A DNA stretch of 64,000 nt, taken from an uncultured Collinsella sp. Lineage in GTDB: Bacteria > Actinomycetota > Coriobacteriia > Coriobacteriales > Coriobacteriaceae. Below are positions 1-8,418 of this stretch, one piece after another (within the stretch, counting starts at the first letter, position 1; every line of letters begins with the position of its first letter). The stretch covers positions 105,918 to 169,917 of the forward strand of contig CABUHI010000001.1 of the NCBI GenBank assembly GCA_902491345.1. The letters run 5' to 3'. The notes beneath the pieces are model-generated. The model ran no database searches. It saw only the letters and a program-made list of their open reading frames with translations, and had not been told where the DNA came from. The translations under genes were made by a program, and so were the position numbers.

Positions 1-1
1 C

Positions 2-799
2 TGCAACCGCCACATTAAGTTTGGCGCGCTGCTCGATGCGGCGCTGGACATGGGCTGCGACTACATCGCCACGGGCCACTATGCAAAGACGAGCCAGGCG
101 CCCGACGGCACCTGGCAGCTGCACCGCGGCGAGGACCCCAAAAAGGACCAGAGTTACTTTTTGTATTCGCTTACGCAGGAACGCCTGGCGCACACGATCT
201 TTCCGCTGGCTGGGCTGGACAAAGAGCGCGACGTGCGCCGCATTGCCGCCGAGCAGGGCTTCATCAACGCCAAGAAGGCCGAGAGCGAGGATATCTGCTT
301 TATCGCGGACGGCGACTACGCGGGCTATATCGAGCGCCGCCGTGGACATGCCGCCGAGCCGGGCGATATTGTATGGCGCGACGGCAGCGTGGTCGGGCGC
401 CACAACGGTGCGCTGCGCTATACCATCGGCCAGCGCAAGGGCTTGGGCGTCGCGATGGCGCATCCCGTGTACGTAACGGGCGTCGATGCCGCCAGCAACA
501 TTGTGCATCTGGGCGAGGCCGAGGACCTGACGGCCACAGCGCTCGCGGCCAACGACTGGATCTGGAGCGCCCCTGCCGACCGCATGGAAGCAGAACTCAC
601 GTCCGGCGGCATTCATGTGGGCGCCAAGTACCGCTACCGTCAAAAGGACCAGGCAGCGACCCTTACGCGTGGCGCCGATGGACAAATGCTGCTGACTTTT
701 GACGAGCCGCAGCGAGCCATCGCCCCCGGCCAGGCCGTTGTAGTCTACCGTGGCGACATCGTCCTCGGCGGCGGCACCGTAACCGGCGCCATCAAATAG
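2..799 (+). CDS. mnmA: tRNA-specific 2-thiouridylase MnmA, 3' part
   Basis: MnmA thiolates U34 of tRNA Lys, Glu and Gln in the cytoplasm, using ATP and a persulfide relay. The reading frame is open from base 2, so the 5' end with the ATP-binding P-loop lies outside the window; 265 residues remain. The first codons read CNRHIKF, which holds the family's first catalytic cysteine, followed by DYIATGHYA. The second catalytic cysteine is in SEDICFI near residue 99 of the visible part. YTIGQRKGLGV and the C-terminal beta-barrel (near AIAPGQAVVVY) complete the family pattern. The gene ends at TAG 9 bp before the converging end of the next gene. The family assignment is very safe; only the N-terminus is missing. 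Confidence 0.96.
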   Translation, partial: CNRHIKFGALLDAALDMGCDYIATGHYAKTSQAPDGTWQLHRGEDPKKDQSYFLYSLTQERLAHTIFPLAGLDKERDVRRIAAEQGFINAKKAESEDICFIADGDYAGYIERRRGHAAEPGDIVWRDGSVVGRHNGALRYTIGQRKGLGVAMAHPVYVTGVDAASNIVHLGEAEDLTATALAANDWIWSAPADRMEAELTSGGIHVGAKYRYRQKDQAATLTRGADGQMLLTFDEPQRAIAPGQAVVVYRGDIVLGGGTVTGAIK

Positions 800-807
800 C
801 TGCAAGA

Positions 808-2181
808 TTATCGCCGCACGTGTCGAAGCACTTCAGCAGCGGCATTCACCTCGATAACGCGACGCTCCAGGCCGCGGCGAATGGACTCGAGCCGACCCTC
901 CGCCGTGGCCCATTTGCTCTGCGAAAGAATCTCGATCGCCTCATCAACAAATCCGTCGAGTCGCGATGAGTCGAACCAATCGAGTGAGTCCGCAAGCGCC
1001 AGCTGGACGGAAGGATTGGGCCCAAACGGCTTAGCGGAAAACCCAAACTCCCCAGCTGCGAGCACAGCAGTTGGCACGTTATACCACAGACAGTTGCCGC
1101 TATCGAACAGCGGTGCATGCCTTATCTCCAAGGTATCGACATTGCGGATGATGCCGAAGTTTCGCCAATGGCGATCGCTGTTGGCCAAAAGGGCGTCGCA
1201 TACGATCATCTGCGACATAGACCTTCTCACAGCGGCCTCATCGGCACCATGCTTGCCAAGGTAGCGACAGTATCGATCGTATGTCGAGTTTCCCCGCTGG
1301 CTACCAAGTGCACCCTTAACGTAAACAGCCGGAACGTATTCCTCGCGGCCGTCAAGAAAATCCTCGCACAGGCACACGGGGCCATCGAACATCCGCTCAA
1401 CCGTATAAGGAACAAACTCGCCCTCCGACAGCAAGCGACGATGTAGAGCCGTTGCAACCGCCTCGTTAAAGGGACGCTGATCGTCCACGCCACATCCCTT
1501 GACCAGAACACGAGCGCCGTTTCGGATCATCCACGATTTAGGAAGCTCTCCCTCGGACGTGTTATCCGGATTTTTAAGACCGATGCCTTCCAGCCAACCC
1601 GAACGCTCTTCGGGCGCCGATCGCTCAAAATCGTTCTCAAAGTAATTGAGGTTTCGCCATTCGAGCCCGTCGCATTCTGCCGGTCGCAGCCAATAACAAT
1701 CCGAAAGTGATAGGCCCAGGCACCGAACCGGAACCTCGATGCCACGGGCAATTCCCAGTTCACGATAGCGCGAGACGAGCCCGGGGCGGACGTCAGGCAC
1801 CGATCGATGCCCCCACCACGCGTTGAGCTCCCGCTTATTCACCGTTGGAGAAGAGCTCGAGCACGTGCCAAACGGCATTCGTTGCATATCGAGGACCTCG
1901 GCGATTTCGAAGGGAAACTCGCGCGTCGGATCAAATGAGACATGCGCGACCTCATGGTCGGCCGACATCAGCGTAAACTTGCGTCCCACATCGGCTGCAG
2001 GACGGCGCCCTCGTTTGCGGACCTTTTGATAGGCGATCGCAGAATTGTACTCGACCATCTTCCGGCCGCCCACAATATCGCACGCAAGCGTCCCCGATGC
2101 GGCAAGTTGCGATATGCGGGCTTTTGTAACGCCCAGCAGGCGGGCCGCATCACCCATAGACAAGTACTCAGATGTATTCAT
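808..2181 (-). CDS. HipA-like kinase-fold protein with N-terminal HTH
   Basis: A 457-residue protein. Residues 1-60 look like a MerR/excisionase-type helix-turn-helix (YLSMGDAARLLGVTKARISQLAASG). The C-terminal half has HipA-like marks: NSDRHWRNFGI at about 334-344 (catalytic Asp and Asn region) and APLFDSGNCLW at about 356-366 (metal-binding Asp). HipA proteins are Ser/Thr kinases that act as toxins and are normally paired with a separate HipB DNA-binding antitoxin; here the DNA-binding part appears fused. I chose ATG 2181, 9 nt after GAGGTG; GTG 2193 and ATG 2190 are also in frame. No hipB lies beside it. Substrate and toxicity are unknown. The kinase-fold call rests on motif resemblance only. 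Confidence 0.7.
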   Translation of the reverse strand: MNTSEYLSMGDAARLLGVTKARISQLAASGTLACDIVGGRKMVEYNSAIAYQKVRKRGRRPAADVGRKFTLMSADHEVAHVSFDPTREFPFEIAEVLDMQRMPFGTCSSSSPTVNKRELNAWWGHRSVPDVRPGLVSRYRELGIARGIEVPVRCLGLSLSDCYWLRPAECDGLEWRNLNYFENDFERSAPEERSGWLEGIGLKNPDNTSEGELPKSWMIRNGARVLVKGCGVDDQRPFNEAVATALHRRLLSEGEFVPYTVERMFDGPVCLCEDFLDGREEYVPAVYVKGALGSQRGNSTYDRYCRYLGKHGADEAAVRRSMSQMIVCDALLANSDRHWRNFGIIRNVDTLEIRHAPLFDSGNCLWYNVPTAVLAAGEFGFSAKPFGPNPSVQLALADSLDWFDSSRLDGFVDEAIEILSQSKWATAEGRLESIRRGLERRVIEVNAAAEVLRHVRR

Positions 2182-2212
2182 ATGCCGCATCACCTCGTTA
2201 AGTAATTTACGC

Positions 2213-2249
2213 GTTTAGTTAATAGATTACATATATCATAATACTAAAC
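2213..2249. promoter_or_regulatory. AT-rich inverted repeat upstream of HTH-HipA gene
   Basis: GTTTAGT (2213-2219) and ACTAAAC (2243-2249) are perfect inverted 7-mers around a strongly AT-rich core in otherwise GC-rich DNA, 32-68 bp upstream of the chosen start. It sits where the promoter should be and could be the autoregulatory operator of the fused HTH. Inference only. Confidence 0.35.
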
Positions 2250-2260
2250 AGACTGAAGCG

Positions 2261-2287
2261 AAAAAAGGCCCGAGCAATCGGGCCTTA
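2261..2287 (-). terminator. Intrinsic terminator of the M42 peptidase gene
   Basis: On the minus strand AAGGCCCGA, a 4-nt loop and TCGGGCCTT form a stem that is followed by TTTTTT. It lies about 30 bp after the stop of the peptidase gene and before the promoter of the HTH-HipA gene. Confidence 0.85.
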
Positions 2288-2318
2288 GCGATGGTCAGCC
2301 GAGTCGCAAGCTGCTCCC

Positions 2319-3368
2319 CTAGCGCTGTACGTAGGCGCGAACGAGCTCGAAGGTGTTGCGCACGCCGTCGATGTGGCTGCGCTCGTAGTTGTGGCTCGCG
2401 TACACGCCGGGGCCGATCAGACCATGGCGAATGTCGTAGCCGGCAGAAAGCGTGGCCTCAACGTCCGAGCCGTAATGCGGGTACACGTCGATGGCGTAAT
2501 CGAGCTCCAGCTCGCGCGCGATGTTGGACAGCGTGGTTACCAGGTCGTAGTTGTACGGACCGCCCGAATCCTTGGCGCAGATCGAAACCATGCGCTCGGT
2601 GCAGCCCAGGTCGTCGCCCACGCAGCCCATGTCCACGCTGATCATCTCGCGCGTGTCGGCCGGCACAAAGGCACCGCCATGGCCGACCTCCTCGTACACG
2701 GTAAAGAGCAGCGAAACCTTACGCGAAAGCGTCACCTCGCCAGCGGCGACGGCACGCGCCAAGCCCAGCAAAATGGCGGCCGAAAGCTTGTCGTCCAGGA
2801 AGCGGCTCTTAATGTAGCCACTCTCCGTCACCGTCGTGCGAGGGTCCATAGCGATGATGTCGCCGGTCTGAATACCCAGCTCGAGCACATCGTCCTTGCT
2901 GTCGACGTTCTCGTCGAGCAGGATCTCCATGTTCTTCTCGATAGTCTTGACCGGCTCATCGGCCACGTGCGCCGAAGGCTCGGTATTGAGGACCACACCC
3001 GTGTACACATTGCCGTCGCGCGTGTAGACAGTGCAGTTCTCGCCATCGGCCGTGGACCACTGATGCCCGCCGAGGGTCGTGGGGCGCAGGCGACCATTGT
3101 CCTTAATGGAGCGTACCATGGCGCCCAGGGTATCGACATGGCTCGCCAACACAAGCGGCTCACCCTCGCCACCAAGCTCAACCAGCACGTTGCCCTTATT
3201 AGAACGCTCAGGCCCAAACCCCATATCGCGCAGGGTCTCCATCAGATAATCAGTCGCCGCATGGGTATAGCCGGTAGGGGAGGCAATAGAAGTCAGCGTC
3301 TTAAGCTGTCCTGCGATATAGGAGAGCGTCTCCTCTAGAGAAGCATCAATATTAGAAGTCATATGCAT
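2319..3368 (-). CDS. M42 family metallopeptidase
   Basis: A 349-residue cytosolic aminopeptidase or glutamyl aminopeptidase of the M42 (FrvX/PepA/TET) family, which uses two metal ions. Visible motifs in order are ASHVDTLGAMV (first metal His and Asp, about residues 76-86), DDKLSAAILLGLA (bridging Asp, about 190), VYEEVGHGG (catalytic and metal Glu residues, about 225) and a late H in YASHNYERSH. The length matches the family. The start is ATG 3368 with GGAAGG 6-7 nt upstream. It is monocistronic with its own terminator. The 597-bp stretch upstream holds two CACGTG palindromes and one dispersed inverted-motif pair, listed separately. Confidence 0.93.
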   Translation of the reverse strand: MHMTSNIDASLEETLSYIAGQLKTLTSIASPTGYTHAATDYLMETLRDMGFGPERSNKGNVLVELGGEGEPLVLASHVDTLGAMVRSIKDNGRLRPTTLGGHQWSTADGENCTVYTRDGNVYTGVVLNTEPSAHVADEPVKTIEKNMEILLDENVDSKDDVLELGIQTGDIIAMDPRTTVTESGYIKSRFLDDKLSAAILLGLARAVAAGEVTLSRKVSLLFTVYEEVGHGGAFVPADTREMISVDMGCVGDDLGCTERMVSICAKDSGGPYNYDLVTTLSNIARELELDYAIDVYPHYGSDVEATLSAGYDIRHGLIGPGVYASHNYERSHIDGVRNTFELVRAYVQR

Positions 3369-3411
3369 CCTTCCAAGTAAAACTAAGACCGAGTCCCGAT
3401 TTTAACCGTTC

Positions 3412-3479
3412 TGCACGTGCAATGCCCCAGGAGCCGAGCCGCCTCCAGACGTCCCCGCACCGGTTTTGTGCACGTGCAC
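3412..3479. promoter_or_regulatory. Pair of CACGTG palindromes upstream of M42 gene
   Basis: TGCACGTGCA (3412-3421) and GTGCACGTGCAC (3468-3479) are perfect palindromes 44 and 100 bp upstream of the peptidase start, each preceded by CCGTT or CCGGTT. Two copies of the same extended site suggest an operator pair for an unidentified regulator. The regulator is not visible here. Confidence 0.4.
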
Positions 3480-3573
3480 GGTTTACAATCTCAATCTTGC
3501 ATAAATCCTATTGGTATTTGCATAGAAATGAGGCATCTTTTTGCTTCGTCTCAGGGTGCCCCACCTTGGACCG

Positions 3574-3804
3574 TGCAAAAACGGAGTATTCAGCACCGTG
3601 GGCCCCAACGGCCCCATCACGAACGACAAAACGACGCGGTTACAGCAGTGTTGCAGGTCGTCGCAAAGCAGAAACTCAGTAACAACCCCCTCCACTCATC
3701 GATAGCCCGCCCACAATGGCTGTCGATGGGCGCCTGCGGATCACTACCGCCCATTCACAACGTTATGCATTTTTAAGAGCTTGTTGAATACTCCCAAAAA
3801 TGCA
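3574..3804. repeat. Inverted GGAGTATTC motif pair, copy 1
   Basis: A motif containing CGGAGTATTCAGCA (3574-3595, plus sense) faces its near-copy in reverse orientation (TGTTGAATACTCC, 3782-3804). The distance between motifs is 186 bp. A second pair with the same layout and 184-bp distance lies at 17207-17436. The internal sequences of the two elements do not look alike. The short open frames inside lack a convincing ribosome site, so I treat this as a non-coding or terminal-repeat element. Together with the CACGTG pair and the fucO terminator it accounts for the 3369-3965 gap. Confidence 0.6.
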
Positions 3805-3880
3805 CGCAGGGAAGTGCACCACCTATCCGCAGCGGGCAGTACGCCTTGGTTTTGTCCGTCTCAGGGCATCGACGCAGCAC

Positions 3881-3912
3881 AAAAAGCCCCGCCGTGCGTA
3901 GCACGGCGGGGC
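3881..3912 (-). terminator. Intrinsic terminator of fucO
   Basis: GCCCCGCCGTGC and GCACGGCGGGGC form a 12-bp perfect stem with a 3-nt loop, followed on the minus strand by TTTTTG. It lies about 55 bp past the fucO stop. Confidence 0.9.
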
Positions 3913-3965
3913 CAGCGGCACGTCAAAAGACCATACACCTACGGGCGAAGGACCACCAAACTGGG

Positions 3966-5132
3966 CTAGGCAGCCGGGCAGATCTTCTTGAAGAGCTCGA
4001 TGACGTCGTCGAGCGTCGCCTCGCGCGGGTTGCCCGGGAAGCAGGCATCGGCCATGGCGTCCTTGGCCAGGACCTCGATCTCGTCAGCCTTCATGGCCTC
4101 GCAGACGTGCGGGATGTTCACGTCGGCGGAAAGCTGCTTGACGGCGGCGATAGCGGCGTCAGCAGCCTCGTCGGTGCTCATGCCCGTGGTGTCAACGCCC
4201 ATGGCAACGGCGACCTTGGCCAGGCGCTCGGTGCAAACCGGCTTGTTGAACTCCATGGCGATCGGCAGCAGCATGGCGCAGGCGACACCGTGCGGGGTAT
4301 CGTAGTGAGCGGACAGGGTGTGAGCCATGGCGTGATCGATGCCCAGGCCGACGTTAGAGAAGCCCATGCCGGCGACATACTGACCAAGAGCCATGCCCTC
4401 GCGGCCGGAGCCGGGCTGACCGGACTTGGCCTCGGCGACGGAGTCGCGCAGGTTCTCGCTGATCAGCTTAATAGCCTCAAAGTGGAACATGTCGGAGAGC
4501 TCCCAAGCGCCCTTGGTGGTGTAGCCCTCGATGGCGTGGGTCAGAGCGTCCATGCCGGTAGAGGCGGTCAGGCCGGCGGGCATGGAAGCCATCATATCGG
4601 GGTCGACGACGGCGACCTCGGGGGCGTCGTTGGTGTCGACGCACACGAACTTGCGGACCTTCTCGGGGTCGGTGATGACGTAGTTGATGGTCACCTCGGC
4701 GGCGGTACCGGCAGTCGTCGGCACAGCGATGGTGAACACGGCGTGGTTCTTAGTGGGAGCAACGCCCTCGAGGCTCCGGACATCGGCGAACTCGGGGTTG
4801 TTGATGATGATGCCGATAGCCTTGGCGGTGTCCATGGAGGAGCCGCCACCGATGGTCACGATAGCGTCAGCCTCGGCGGCCTTAAAGGCCTCGACGCCGT
4901 CCTTGACGTTCTGGATAGTGGGGTTGGGCTTGATCTCGGAGTAGAGGCTCCAAGCAATGCCGGCAGCGTCGAGCTCGTCGGTCACCTTAGCGGTAACGCC
5001 AAACTTGACCAGATCGGGGTCGGAGCAGACGAAGATCTTCTTGTAGCCACGACGCTGGAGCTCGCCGGGGATCTCCTTGATGGCGCCGGAACCATGGTAA
5101 GAAATGGTGTTGAGAACGAAACGATTAGCCAT
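3966..5132 (-). CDS. fucO: Lactaldehyde reductase-type iron alcohol dehydrogenase
   Basis: A 388-residue group III Fe-dependent alcohol dehydrogenase. From memory it matches E. coli FucO nearly end to end: MANR start, KAIGIIINNPEFADVRSLEG, PTTAGTAAEVTINYVITD, DALTHAIEGY and YVAGMGFSNVGLG. Iron ligands are the Asp and His of GMDALTHAIEG (about 196-200) and the later His residues in DHAMAHTL and DTPHGVA; GGGSSMDTAKA binds NAD. The reaction would be lactaldehyde to 1,2-propanediol with NADH, with other aldehydes possible. GGAGG lies 6-8 nt before ATG 5132. No other fucose or rhamnose gene is nearby, so substrate is inferred. An operator-like palindrome lies upstream. Confidence 0.85.
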   Translation of the reverse strand: MANRFVLNTISYHGSGAIKEIPGELQRRGYKKIFVCSDPDLVKFGVTAKVTDELDAAGIAWSLYSEIKPNPTIQNVKDGVEAFKAAEADAIVTIGGGSSMDTAKAIGIIINNPEFADVRSLEGVAPTKNHAVFTIAVPTTAGTAAEVTINYVITDPEKVRKFVCVDTNDAPEVAVVDPDMMASMPAGLTASTGMDALTHAIEGYTTKGAWELSDMFHFEAIKLISENLRDSVAEAKSGQPGSGREGMALGQYVAGMGFSNVGLGIDHAMAHTLSAHYDTPHGVACAMLLPIAMEFNKPVCTERLAKVAVAMGVDTTGMSTDEAADAAIAAVKQLSADVNIPHVCEAMKADEIEVLAKDAMADACFPGNPREATLDDVIELFKKICPAA

Positions 5133-5230
5133 TGATAGCCTCCTATCGTGCGCGGGGCACCCGTTACGCCCCGCACTATAAGTCCCATCCTAACGCTTTT
5201 GAAACAAAAAACACGCGAGAACATCAAAAG

Positions 5231-5248
5231 TGTTAAAGCGTTTCAACA
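5231..5248. promoter_or_regulatory. LacI-type operator candidate upstream of fucO
   Basis: TGTTAAAGCGTTTCAACA is an 18-bp imperfect palindrome (7 of 9 pairs match) with the central CG typical of LacI-family operators. It is 99 bp upstream of fucO. The core AAAGCGTT appears again in the minus strand at about 5192-5199, just upstream of a possible -10 (TATAGT, 5175-5180). A sugar-responsive LacI-family regulator or a CcpA-like protein is a reasonable guess. Confidence 0.45.
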
Positions 5249-5251
5249 GAT

Positions 5252-5291
5252 GACGAAAAATATTGCGGCAAAGGGACAGCCCCTTTGCCGC
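5252..5291 (-). terminator. Intrinsic terminator of the YoaK-like gene
   Basis: GCGGCAAAGGG and CCCTTTGCCGC form an 11-bp stem with a 5-nt loop; the minus strand continues with ATATTTTTCG. It begins directly after the stop of the DUF1275 gene. Confidence 0.8.
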
Positions 5292-5297
5292 ATTCGG

Positions 5298-6014
5298 TTA
5301 CTTTCGGCAGCCCTCTTTCCAAGCCTCGGCCGCAACCTTCCAGCGTAAGCGCAAGTCGCGCTCGCGGTCGATGAACATGATGGCAAACGCGACAAACAGC
5401 AGCAAGCTCGCCACGACGATGGCGTGCAGGCCCATGCGCTCAATACACCAGTTGCCCAACACGGCGCCAAACACAAAGGTAAAGATCACGCCAAAGTACA
5501 GCAGGCCGTTTTCCAAAAAGCCGCGCCTGTGGGTGATGATGTAATCGTCCACGTTTTGCAGCGCGTTGCGCAAGTTGCCGATGCACATGGTCGTAGCGAT
5601 GCCGTGACCGTGGATCTTGCGGAAGCTCTCGACCTGCATGCCGCAGGCAAACGAGGTGAGGCAGTTGGCGAGCAGGTTGAAATTGCCGCCCGGGATAAAG
5701 CTCACGCCCAGTAAGATGACGGCTTCAAAGAACACCGTCACCTGACGCCAGTGGATCACGCTGCCAAACCGCTCGTGTACCAGATCGGCAAGCATAATAC
5801 CCACGGCAAACGACACCACAGGGAAGAAGTAGCGCTCCGCAAGTGCCCAGTTGCCCTCCGAGATGCTCACGCCCACGAGCAGGATGTTGCCTGTCTGCGC
5901 GTTGGCGAAAACATGGTCGCGCCCAATGTACGAATACACGTCCATAAAGCCACCGGCGAGCGCCAAGATGATGCCCAGCTCAATAGACTCCGATATCTGT
6001 TTGGCACGCTGCAT
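5298..6014 (-). CDS. YoaK family (DUF1275) membrane protein
   Basis: A 238-residue predicted six-helix membrane protein of the YoaK/DUF1275 family, of unknown biochemical function. Family signs are GGFMDVYSYI near the N-terminus, FANAQTGNILLVG, and a late CIGNLRNAL segment. I start it at ATG 6014 (MQRAKQ), with AGGAGG about 10 nt upstream; the open frame runs further upstream but the added residues do not fit the family. It stands alone between its terminator and the divergently oriented radical SAM gene. Confidence 0.85.
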   Translation of the reverse strand: MQRAKQISESIELGIILALAGGFMDVYSYIGRDHVFANAQTGNILLVGVSISEGNWALAERYFFPVVSFAVGIMLADLVHERFGSVIHWRQVTVFFEAVILLGVSFIPGGNFNLLANCLTSFACGMQVESFRKIHGHGIATTMCIGNLRNALQNVDDYIITHRRGFLENGLLYFGVIFTFVFGAVLGNWCIERMGLHAIVVASLLLFVAFAIMFIDRERDLRLRWKVAAEAWKEGCRK

Positions 6015-6276
6015 CGTCGTGCATCCTCCTTGTTGACGACTCTCTCGTGCGTTGGCGGAAACATAGCCGCCGTTCATACTGTAACCCATTGACAACATGG
6101 CGTGCGCGCGAGACGGGTTCTCCAACGCGCAGATACACAGTCTGGAAACAAACGGCGGGTACAGCACCTGCATCGACACGCCGGTCCGCCAGCCCATGTA
6201 CTCCACCAGTCTTTTTAGCCCCGTCCCAAAAAGACTGGTTACAATTACGTGCAGCATACAAACACCGGGAGGGATC

Positions 6277-8418
6277 GTGGCAAAAAAGCCTCAGCACGCT
6301 CAGAACAACCAGCGCAGTCAGCAGGGCAAACAGGGCCAGCAGCAAAAGCGCGGCGGCAAGGCGCAGGCCACGGTCGCCCGCACCAAGCATTCCCAAGCGA
6401 CGCCCGTCCGCCCCTGGCGTCCGAGCCGCGATAAATTCCTCCCCGTCAGTCGAGCCGACATGGATGCACGCGGCTGGGACCAGTGCGACTTTGTCTACAT
6501 CTGCGGCGACGCCTACGTGGACCATCCCAGCTTTGGCATGGCCATCATCAGCCGCGTCCTCGACGCGCACGGCTACAAAGTGGGCATCATCTGCCAACCC
6601 GACTGGACCGACCCCGCCAGCATCACCGTGCTCGGCGAGCCGCGCCTAGGCTTTCTCGTCAGTGCCGGCAACATGGACTCCATGGTCAACCACTATTCGG
6701 TGACCAAACACCGCCGCCACACCGACGCCTATACCCCTGGTGGCGAGGAGGGTCGTCGCCCCAACCGAGCCGTCACGGTCTACGGCAACCTCATCCGTCA
6801 GACGTTTAAGGACGCCCCCATCATTATCGGCGGCATCGAGGCAAGCCTGCGCCGCCTGGCCCACTACGACTACTGGCAGGACAAGCTCAAGCGCTCGGTG
6901 CTGCTCGACTCGGGCGCCGACATCCTCATCTACGGCATGGGCGAGCACGCGATCGTCGAGATCGCCGACGCGCTCGACGCGGGACTACCCGTCGATCAGA
7001 TTACCTATATCGACGGCACCGTCTACCGCACGGGTTCGCTCGACGAGGTCTACGACTACGACCTACTGCCCAGCTGGGACGACCTTACCACCGACAAGCT
7101 CAACTACGCACGCAGCTTTAACGTGCAGCAGCAGAATATGGACCCCATCACCGGGCATCGCCTGGTAGAGCCATATCCCAACAGCGTGTACGTGGTGCAG
7201 AACCCGCCGTCGGCGACGCTCACCACCGACGAGATGGACGAGGTGGCCGAACTCCCCTATGCACGTGACTGGCATCCCGACTACGACGCGGCGGGCGGCG
7301 TGCCGGCCTTTGCCGAGATCAAGTTTTCCATTAGCTCCAACCGCGGCTGTTTTGGCGAGTGCTCGTTTTGCGCGCTCACCTTCCACCAGGGCCGCGTGCT
7401 GCAGATGCGCAGCCACGACTCGATCATGCGCGAGGCCGAGCTGCTCACGCGCGATCCCGAGTTTAAGGGCTACATCAACGACGTGGGCGGACCGACGGCA
7501 AACTTTAGCCGCCCTGCCTGCGACAAGCAGCTCAAACACGGCGTGTGCAAGAACAAGCGCTGCCTGTGGCCGAGCGTGTGCAAGAACATGGTGGTCGACG
7601 AGAGCGGCTACACACAGCTGCTGCGCGACCTGCGCCAGCTGCCGGGCGTCAAAAAGGTCTTCGTCCGCAGCGGCATCCGCTTTGACTACACCATGGCCGA
7701 CGCCTCGGACGAGTTTTTGCGTGAGCTGCTGGAGCATCATGTTTCGGGCCAGCTCCGCGTAGCGCCCGAGCACGTGAGCGACGCGGTGCTCTCTGTGATG
7801 GGCAAGCCGAGCCGCGCCGTCTACGACGCGTTCTGTCGCAAATTTGAGCGCTTGAACCGCGAATACGGACTCAAGCAGTACGTAGTGCCGTATCTGATCT
7901 CGAGCCATCCTGGCTCGACGATGAAGGAAGCCGTGGACCTTGCCGAGGCCGTGCGCGACATGGGCTATATGCCCGAGCAGGTGCAGGACTTCTACCCCAC
8001 CCCGTCCACCATGTCGACCTGCATGTACTACACCGGCGTGGACCCGCGCACCATGAAGCCAATCTACGTGGCGCGCGACCCGCATGAGAAGGCCATGCAG
8101 CGCGCGCTCATCCAGTATCGCAAGCCCGAGAACTACAAGCTGGTACGCGAGGCGCTGGAAAAGGCTGGCCGTCGCGACCTGATCGGCTACACCAAGCATT
8201 GCCTGATTCGCCCCGTGCCGCCACGCCCGGGCGAGACATCGGCCAGCGGCGGGCACGGCACTGGCAAGAAGGGCGGTAAGGCCCACGGCGGCGTCGCCGG
8301 CAAGGGACCCAAAGGCAGCAAGGGCCACGGCGGTATGTCCCGCGCGCAGAACACCGCAGGCCGCAACCGTGCAGCTCAGGGGCGTCAGGGCGCCAACGGC
8401 GGCGGCCGCCGCAACTAG
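6277..8418 (+). CDS. YgiQ family radical SAM protein
   Basis: A 713-residue radical SAM protein of the YgiQ family, whose substrate is unknown. The GTG start at 6277 follows GGGAGG by 4 nt; an upstream in-frame extension is rejected. The N-terminal UPF0313 part contains DFVYICGDAYVDHPSFG and IIGGIEASLRRLAHYDYW. The cluster motif CFGECSFC, about residues 357-364, is the expected CxxxCxxC. HPGSTMKEAVDLAE and YMPEQVQDFYPTPSTMSTCMY (shown in parts) are also typical. After about residue 655 the family ends and a Gly/Lys/His-rich tail of about 60 residues follows. The stop codon overlaps the stop of the converging CPBP gene (CTAG). Confidence 0.92.
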   Translation: MAKKPQHAQNNQRSQQGKQGQQQKRGGKAQATVARTKHSQATPVRPWRPSRDKFLPVSRADMDARGWDQCDFVYICGDAYVDHPSFGMAIISRVLDAHGYKVGIICQPDWTDPASITVLGEPRLGFLVSAGNMDSMVNHYSVTKHRRHTDAYTPGGEEGRRPNRAVTVYGNLIRQTFKDAPIIIGGIEASLRRLAHYDYWQDKLKRSVLLDSGADILIYGMGEHAIVEIADALDAGLPVDQITYIDGTVYRTGSLDEVYDYDLLPSWDDLTTDKLNYARSFNVQQQNMDPITGHRLVEPYPNSVYVVQNPPSATLTTDEMDEVAELPYARDWHPDYDAAGGVPAFAEIKFSISSNRGCFGECSFCALTFHQGRVLQMRSHDSIMREAELLTRDPEFKGYINDVGGPTANFSRPACDKQLKHGVCKNKRCLWPSVCKNMVVDESGYTQLLRDLRQLPGVKKVFVRSGIRFDYTMADASDEFLRELLEHHVSGQLRVAPEHVSDAVLSVMGKPSRAVYDAFCRKFERLNREYGLKQYVVPYLISSHPGSTMKEAVDLAEAVRDMGYMPEQVQDFYPTPSTMSTCMYYTGVDPRTMKPIYVARDPHEKAMQRALIQYRKPENYKLVREALEKAGRRDLIGYTKHCLIRPVPPRPGETSASGGHGTGKKGGKAHGGVAGKGPKGSKGHGGMSRAQNTAGRNRAAQGRQGANGGGRRN

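Noticed and set aside
3417..3776. Small plus-strand genes in the gap between M42 and fucO
   Set aside because: No ribosome site; frames span a repeated motif pair that recurs at 17.2 kb with a different interior.
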